Below are positions 15,430 to 17,990 of a DNA stretch of 17,990 nucleotides, one piece after another. A program made the translations under genes and the position numbers. The stretch covers positions 1 through 17,990 of the forward strand of contig UQWH01000039.1 in the NCBI GenBank assembly GCA_900544705.1. Direction: 5' to 3'. Origin of the DNA: an uncultured Eubacteriales bacterium (GTDB lineage Bacteria; Bacillota; Clostridia; Oscillospirales; Oscillospiraceae). Each line of letters begins with the position of its first letter. The first letter of the stretch is position 1. Below the pieces are notes generated by a model. It was given only the letters and a program-made list of their open reading frames with translations, was not told the origin of the DNA and searched no databases.

Positions 15430-15714
15430 CTAACGCAGAATTCCCGCATACAGCAGGAAAAAGGTCAGCCCCACATGAAGCACGACCAGTATAGGGAGCG
15501 TGATGTAAAACTGCGGGTGCTTCGTCTTGTGATGGCAAAGGTACATTCCCAGCAGGCCGCCCAGACTTCCTCCCAGCGCCGCGACGCACAAGAGCGTCTT
15601 TTCCGGGATCCGCCACTTATGGCGCCGCGCGAGGCGCTTGTCCAGAAACATCAGGAAAAAGTCCAGAACATTCATAACGGCAAAATAAATCGCATAGGCT
15701 TGAAGCAAATCCAT
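15430..15714 (-). CDS. DUF1294 family small membrane protein
   Basis: A 94-residue membrane protein with three hydrophobic segments (about 5-24, 38-60 and 70-92). The diagnostic DUF1294 pattern is present: DKRLARRHKWRIPEKTLL, GGSLGGLLGMYLC and HHKTKHPQFYI. The function of the family is unknown. AAGGAAG lies immediately before the ATG. It is the first gene of a two-gene unit with the RACo-like protein. Its start is 21 bp from the divergent lipoprotein start, so its promoter lies inside that gene at 15772-15800. Confidence 0.9.
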   Translation of the reverse strand: MDLLQAYAIYFAVMNVLDFFLMFLDKRLARRHKWRIPEKTLLCVAALGGSLGGLLGMYLCHHKTKHPQFYITLPILVVLHVGLTFFLLYAGILR

Positions 15715-15735
15715 CTTCCTTTCAGGAGGCGCTCT

Positions 15736-16257
15736 ATGAAAAAAGCGATCGTTTTGGTTCTGATGTTTTTCATTCTATCGCTCCCCGGCTGCGCTGTCAA
15801 GACGCTGGCCAACGCCGAATACGTCACGGACGTGTGGCAGGAGGACGCCGCGTGCGAGTACACGCTCTGCGCGCCCATCCCGCTGCGGCTGCCGCTGAGC
15901 GCCGCCACGGACGACGGGATGCACAAGACCTACACGCAGGAAGCCGGCGACTATGAGATCTCCACCGACATTTTCACCGCCGCCTCTTTGGACGACGCTC
16001 TGCTTTTCCTGACCGGCCGCGACGAGGAGGCGCTCTGTCCGATCTCTCTTGACCGCTACCCCGTGGAGCAGTACCAGTACGCATGGACCGCCGCGGGCGA
16101 CGAAGCCGAGCTTGCATGCAGCGGCACGCTCTTTTTCGACGGGACGCATTACTACGCCGTGACCATCCGCTGCGCGGCGGAGCAGGAGAAAACCTACCAC
16201 GAGCAGTTTGCCCACATTCTCGCCAACGCCTGCTTACAGGGGCAGGATGAGGTCTGA
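15736..16257 (+). CDS. Putative lipoprotein of unknown function
   Basis: A 173-residue exported protein. MKK and a hydrophobic core lead to lipobox LPGC with the anchored Cys at 19. The mature part is beta-rich with further Cys residues (ACEYTLCAP, ALCPIS, LACSG, TIRCAAE) that could form disulfides. I do not recognise a family. The ATG follows AGGAGG by 7 bases. The gene is divergent from DUF1294 with only 21 bp between starts, and I found no convincing promoter for it; any promoter must lie in the DUF1294 coding region. No terminator separates it from the next lipoprotein gene. Confidence 0.8.
   Translation: MKKAIVLVLMFFILSLPGCAVKTLANAEYVTDVWQEDAACEYTLCAPIPLRLPLSAATDDGMHKTYTQEAGDYEISTDIFTAASLDDALLFLTGRDEEALCPISLDRYPVEQYQYAWTAAGDEAELACSGTLFFDGTHYYAVTIRCAAEQEKTYHEQFAHILANACLQGQDEV
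15772..15800 (-). promoter_or_regulatory. SigA promoter of the DUF1294-RACo-like unit, inside the divergent lipoprotein gene
   Basis: Minus strand perfect TTGACA (15800-15795) and TAGAAT (15777-15772) with an exact 17-bp spacer. Transcription would start near 15765, giving a leader of about 51 nt that is antisense to the 5' end and ribosome binding site of the lipoprotein mRNA. The boxes fall in the codons around its signal peptide and lipobox. Confidence 0.65.
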
Positions 16258-16269
16258 GTGCGAACGGCC

Positions 16270-16298
16270 TTTACTTTTTTGTCCTTCTGCGGTAGAAT
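16270..16298 (+). promoter_or_regulatory. Probable promoter of the second lipoprotein-gtrA unit
   Basis: TTTACT (16270-16275) and TAGAAT (16293-16298) with a 17-bp spacer, just after the stop of the preceding lipoprotein gene. The predicted start near 16305 falls at the AGGAGG ribosome binding site (16305-16310), so the leader would be only about 14 nt. Confidence 0.5.
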
Positions 16299-16318
16299 AG
16301 CCGCAGGAGGACTTTTGC

Positions 16319-16720
16319 ATGAAAAAACGAATTCCGATCATTCTGCTTCTGGCTGCGCTTCTTTTTTCCGCCTGCGGAGCAAAGGCGCCCGCGTCCGTTG
16401 AAAGCTACGCGCAGGAGCATTGGGCGCAGTACGCGCCGTTTTCCTATGACGAAAGCAAAAACACGCTGACCATGACCCTGTCCAGCACGATGGCCTATGA
16501 CGCCGCCTGCCGCGCCGGCGGCAGCGTCTACGAGGGCGACCTGTCGCCGGAGAGCCATCTGGACACGCTGCGGATGATCTCGCTGGAGATCGCCAGCGCC
16601 TGCGGACTGAAAAACCTGACCGTAACGCTGCAATGCGTCAGCAGCGATGGACAGGCCATTTTCACCGCGGCATCGGACGGCACAGTCTGGCGCTGCTGGG
16701 ATACGGAGGAAGCCAAATGA
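16319..16720 (+). CDS. Small putative lipoprotein of unknown function
   Basis: A 133-residue exported protein with signal peptide MKKRIPIILLLAALLFSAC and the anchored Cys at 19; the -3 residue is Phe, slightly off the strict lipobox. The mature part has about 110 residues with alternating strands (NTLTMTLSS, NLTVTLQCVSS, AIFTAASDGTVWRCW). No family recognised. The ATG follows AGGAGG by 8 bases. Its TGA overlaps the ATG of the GtrA-family gene (ATGA), so the two are translationally coupled. It shares no clear similarity with the lipoprotein upstream. Confidence 0.8.
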   Translation: MKKRIPIILLLAALLFSACGAKAPASVESYAQEHWAQYAPFSYDESKNTLTMTLSSTMAYDAACRAGGSVYEGDLSPESHLDTLRMISLEIASACGLKNLTVTLQCVSSDGQAIFTAASDGTVWRCWDTEEAK

Positions 16721-17136
16721 AGAAAAAGATTCTGGCATTATTTGACGAAAAGCTCTGGAAATTCCTGCTGGTCGGCATTCTGAACACGCTGGTCGGCAAC
16801 GGGCTGATGTTCCTTTTGTACAATCTCGGCGGCCTGAGCTACTGGCCGGCCACGGCGATCAGCTATGCACTGGCCAGCGTGATGAGCTATTTCCTCAACC
16901 GCTACTTTACCTTCAAATACACGCAGGGCGGCTGGCAGGTCGTGCTGCGCTTTGCGCTGAACATCGCCGTATGCTACGGCCTTGCCTATGGCATTGCCAA
17001 GCCGCTCATCCGCCTGATCCTCTCCGGCGCGGCAGAAAAGGTGCGCGATAACGTCGCGATGCTCGCCGGAATGTGTCTGTTTGTCGGCTTCAACTACCTC
17101 GGGCAGCGCTTCTTCGCCTTCCGAGAAAAGCACTGA
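16717..17136 (+). CDS. GtrA family membrane protein
   Basis: A 139-residue protein with four predicted membrane helices (about 13-36, 43-62, 76-98 and 112-130). The GtrA signatures are visible: KFLLVGILNTLVGNG in the first helix, SYFLNRYFTFKY at 57-68 and NYLGQRFFAFR at 126-136. GtrA-like proteins take part in moving or flipping polyprenyl-linked sugars for cell-surface polysaccharides, though many are uncharacterised. ATG 16717 has GGAGG 7 bases upstream and overlaps the stop of the lipoprotein gene; longer in-frame translation would run only through that gene. A lipid-phosphate phosphatase-like gene follows, consistent with envelope glycolipid work. Confidence 0.9.
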   Translation: MKKKILALFDEKLWKFLLVGILNTLVGNGLMFLLYNLGGLSYWPATAISYALASVMSYFLNRYFTFKYTQGGWQVVLRFALNIAVCYGLAYGIAKPLIRLILSGAAEKVRDNVAMLAGMCLFVGFNYLGQRFFAFREKH

Positions 17137-17140
17137 ATGC

Positions 17141-17169
17141 TTGACATTCGCGCCATATCTGTTTATAAT
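17141..17169 (+). promoter_or_regulatory. Perfect consensus SigA promoter of the PAP2 gene
   Basis: TTGACA (17141-17146) and TATAAT (17164-17169) with a 17-bp spacer, all twelve bases matching consensus. It starts 4 bp after the gtrA stop and predicts a leader of about 26 nt. Confidence 0.85.
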
Positions 17170-17201
17170 GGGCGCAATCTGCAAAAAACGAGGTGATTTT
17201 T

Positions 17202-17900
17202 TTGTTTCGACGCTTCTGGCGCAAGCTGATTCCCGCTTATGCGATTTTCCCCCTGATCACGACGGGGCTGATGAATATTCTCGCGTTTTACGGGCCAAAG
17301 CTGGTGCAGGTGTTCACCGGTTCGGCCAATATGACCGATATGACCACCGCCTTTGACCGGGCGACACCCTTCGCCCCGGTGTGGGTGATTCCATACATTC
17401 TGAGCTTTGCCTTCTGGACTTTCCAGTACATCACCACCACGCATGAGGGGCCGAAGCTTGCCTGCCGTCTGGTCGCGGCCGACTTCGTCGCCAAGCTCGT
17501 CTGCCTGTGCTTTTTCATCTTCCTGCCGACGACCAACGTCCGGCCGGAGGTCACGCGGAGCGATTTTGTCGGCTTCCTGATGCGCCTGATCTACACGCTG
17601 GACACCCCGACCAATCTTTTTCCCTCCATCCACTGCTTTGTGGCATGGCTGGGCACGCGGTTCATCTATGACTGCAAGCACCTGAAACACCGCACTGCCG
17701 TCAGCATTCTCTGCACGCTTGGCTCGGTTCTCGTGTTTCTCTCCACGCTTTTTACCAAGCAGCACGTCGCCTATGACGTTCTGGCAGGCGTCGCCGTGGC
17801 GGAGCTGGGCTACGCCGTCGCACGCTGGACCCGGCTGCCGATCCTCTTTGAACGGCTGAACGACCGTTTTCAGAAAACGCGCCTCGTGAATGTTCTTTAA
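17202..17900 (+). CDS. PAP2 superfamily lipid phosphatase, Aur1-like type
   Basis: A 232-residue membrane protein with about six hydrophobic segments. PAP2 motifs appear in a variant form: PTTNVRP at 109-115, PSIH at 141-144 (in place of PSGH) and STLFTKQHVAYD at 181-192, keeping the catalytic His188 and Asp192 but lacking the Arg of the usual SR-x5-H. This pattern is seen in the inositol-phosphorylceramide-synthase-like branch of PAP2. The likely role is dephosphorylation or head-group transfer on a lipid phosphate; the substrate is unknown. TTG 17202 is preferred: AGGTG lies 6 bases upstream. An in-frame GTG at 17193 sits inside that site and would add three residues. The gene has its own perfect promoter and a terminator 4 bp after its stop. 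Confidence 0.85.
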   Translation: MFRRFWRKLIPAYAIFPLITTGLMNILAFYGPKLVQVFTGSANMTDMTTAFDRATPFAPVWVIPYILSFAFWTFQYITTTHEGPKLACRLVAADFVAKLVCLCFFIFLPTTNVRPEVTRSDFVGFLMRLIYTLDTPTNLFPSIHCFVAWLGTRFIYDCKHLKHRTAVSILCTLGSVLVFLSTLFTKQHVAYDVLAGVAVAELGYAVARWTRLPILFERLNDRFQKTRLVNVL

Positions 17901-17904
17901 GATA

Positions 17905-17935
17905 AAAAAGCATCTGCTTTTCGCGGATGCTTTTT
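17905..17935 (+). terminator. Terminator of the PAP2 gene
   Basis: A 10-bp stem AAAAAGCATC (17905-17914) with GATGCTTTTT (17926-17935), extendable by three pairs to a TTTTC loop, ending in a run of five T. It is followed one base later by the dispersed repeat. Confidence 0.88.
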
Positions 17936-17936
17936 G

Positions 17937-17990
17937 CAGACTGTCAAAAAACCTATCCAGCCGAAAGTTTCGGAGGGAAGAATAGTGTGA
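17937..17990 (+). repeat. Second copy (partial, cut by window edge) of the dispersed MITE-like element
   Basis: These 54 bases begin CAGACTGTCAAAAAA and match the reverse complement of 1535-1587 with one substitution (T for C) and one extra A. The short inverted pair CCGAA/TTCGG and the sequence GGAGGGAAGAATAGTGTGA are conserved in both. The copy sits directly after a terminator and points the same way relative to the upstream gene as the first copy does relative to the deacetylase. The rest of the element lies beyond the window. Confidence 0.8.

Noticed and set aside
15419..15616. Longer N-terminus for the RACo-like protein (in-frame to 15616)
   Set aside because: The extension runs through the DUF1294 gene in another frame, has no ferredoxin-like Cys pattern, and the best ribosome site points to 15418.
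15616..15715. Plus-strand promoter for the lipoprotein at 15736
   Set aside because: TTGTCC, TTGAAG and CATAAC occur, but none combines with a second box at 16-18 bp, so no promoter is claimed.

Overview
The window looks like a chromosomal segment of a GC-rich, low-oxygen Clostridia member, most likely an Oscillospiraceae-type gut bacterium. This is inferred from gene content and order (recD2-comF-mreB, DUF896, DUF1294, a RACo-like ASKHA protein, many short Cys-anchored lipoproteins), strong AGGAGG-type ribosome binding sites, frequent GTG/TTG starts and SigA-type promoters. No phage, plasmid, CRISPR, tRNA or rRNA genes are seen. All genes appear intact except the first, which is cut by the window edge.

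Layout. (1) 1-1350, plus strand: the last two genes of a branched-chain amino acid ABC importer, livG (5' cut) and livF. (2) 1351-1630: a 280-bp hairpin-rich gap between convergent genes. It holds two identical terminators flanking a 193-bp element with imperfect terminal inverted repeats. One end of this element recurs at the right edge of the window (17937-17990), again directly behind a terminator. (3) 1631-7670, minus strand: an operon-like run of a small membrane protein, recD2 helicase, comF-type phosphoribosyltransferase and mreB, then a membrane-anchored polysaccharide deacetylase with its own probable promoter. The last two genes both concern the cell envelope. (4) 7822-11781, minus strand: two overlapping flavoproteins (HI0933/YhiN-like, then COG2509-like), followed by a CPBP-family membrane protease with its own promoter. 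(5) 11975-13872, plus strand: a beta-propeller lipoprotein and a DUF896 protein, ending in a hairpin shared with the convergent operon. (6) 13910-15714, minus strand: DUF1294 membrane protein plus a RACo-like corrinoid-protein activator that lacks the usual 2Fe-2S domain. (7) 15736-17900, plus strand: two small lipoproteins, a GtrA-family membrane protein translationally coupled to the second, and a PAP2-family lipid phosphatase behind a perfect TTGACA-17-TATAAT promoter.

Most of the window is ordinary housekeeping and envelope biology. The least explained item is the MITE-like repeat attached to terminators. Its outer boundary can be defined from two copies with different flanks, and its insertion appears to coincide with a 35-bp exact duplication of a terminator. 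Other points of interest are the ferredoxin-less RACo-like protein, a near-consensus minus-strand promoter embedded in the signal-peptide codons of a divergent lipoprotein gene, and a set of sequence-matched promoters giving short (about 14-60 nt) leaders.
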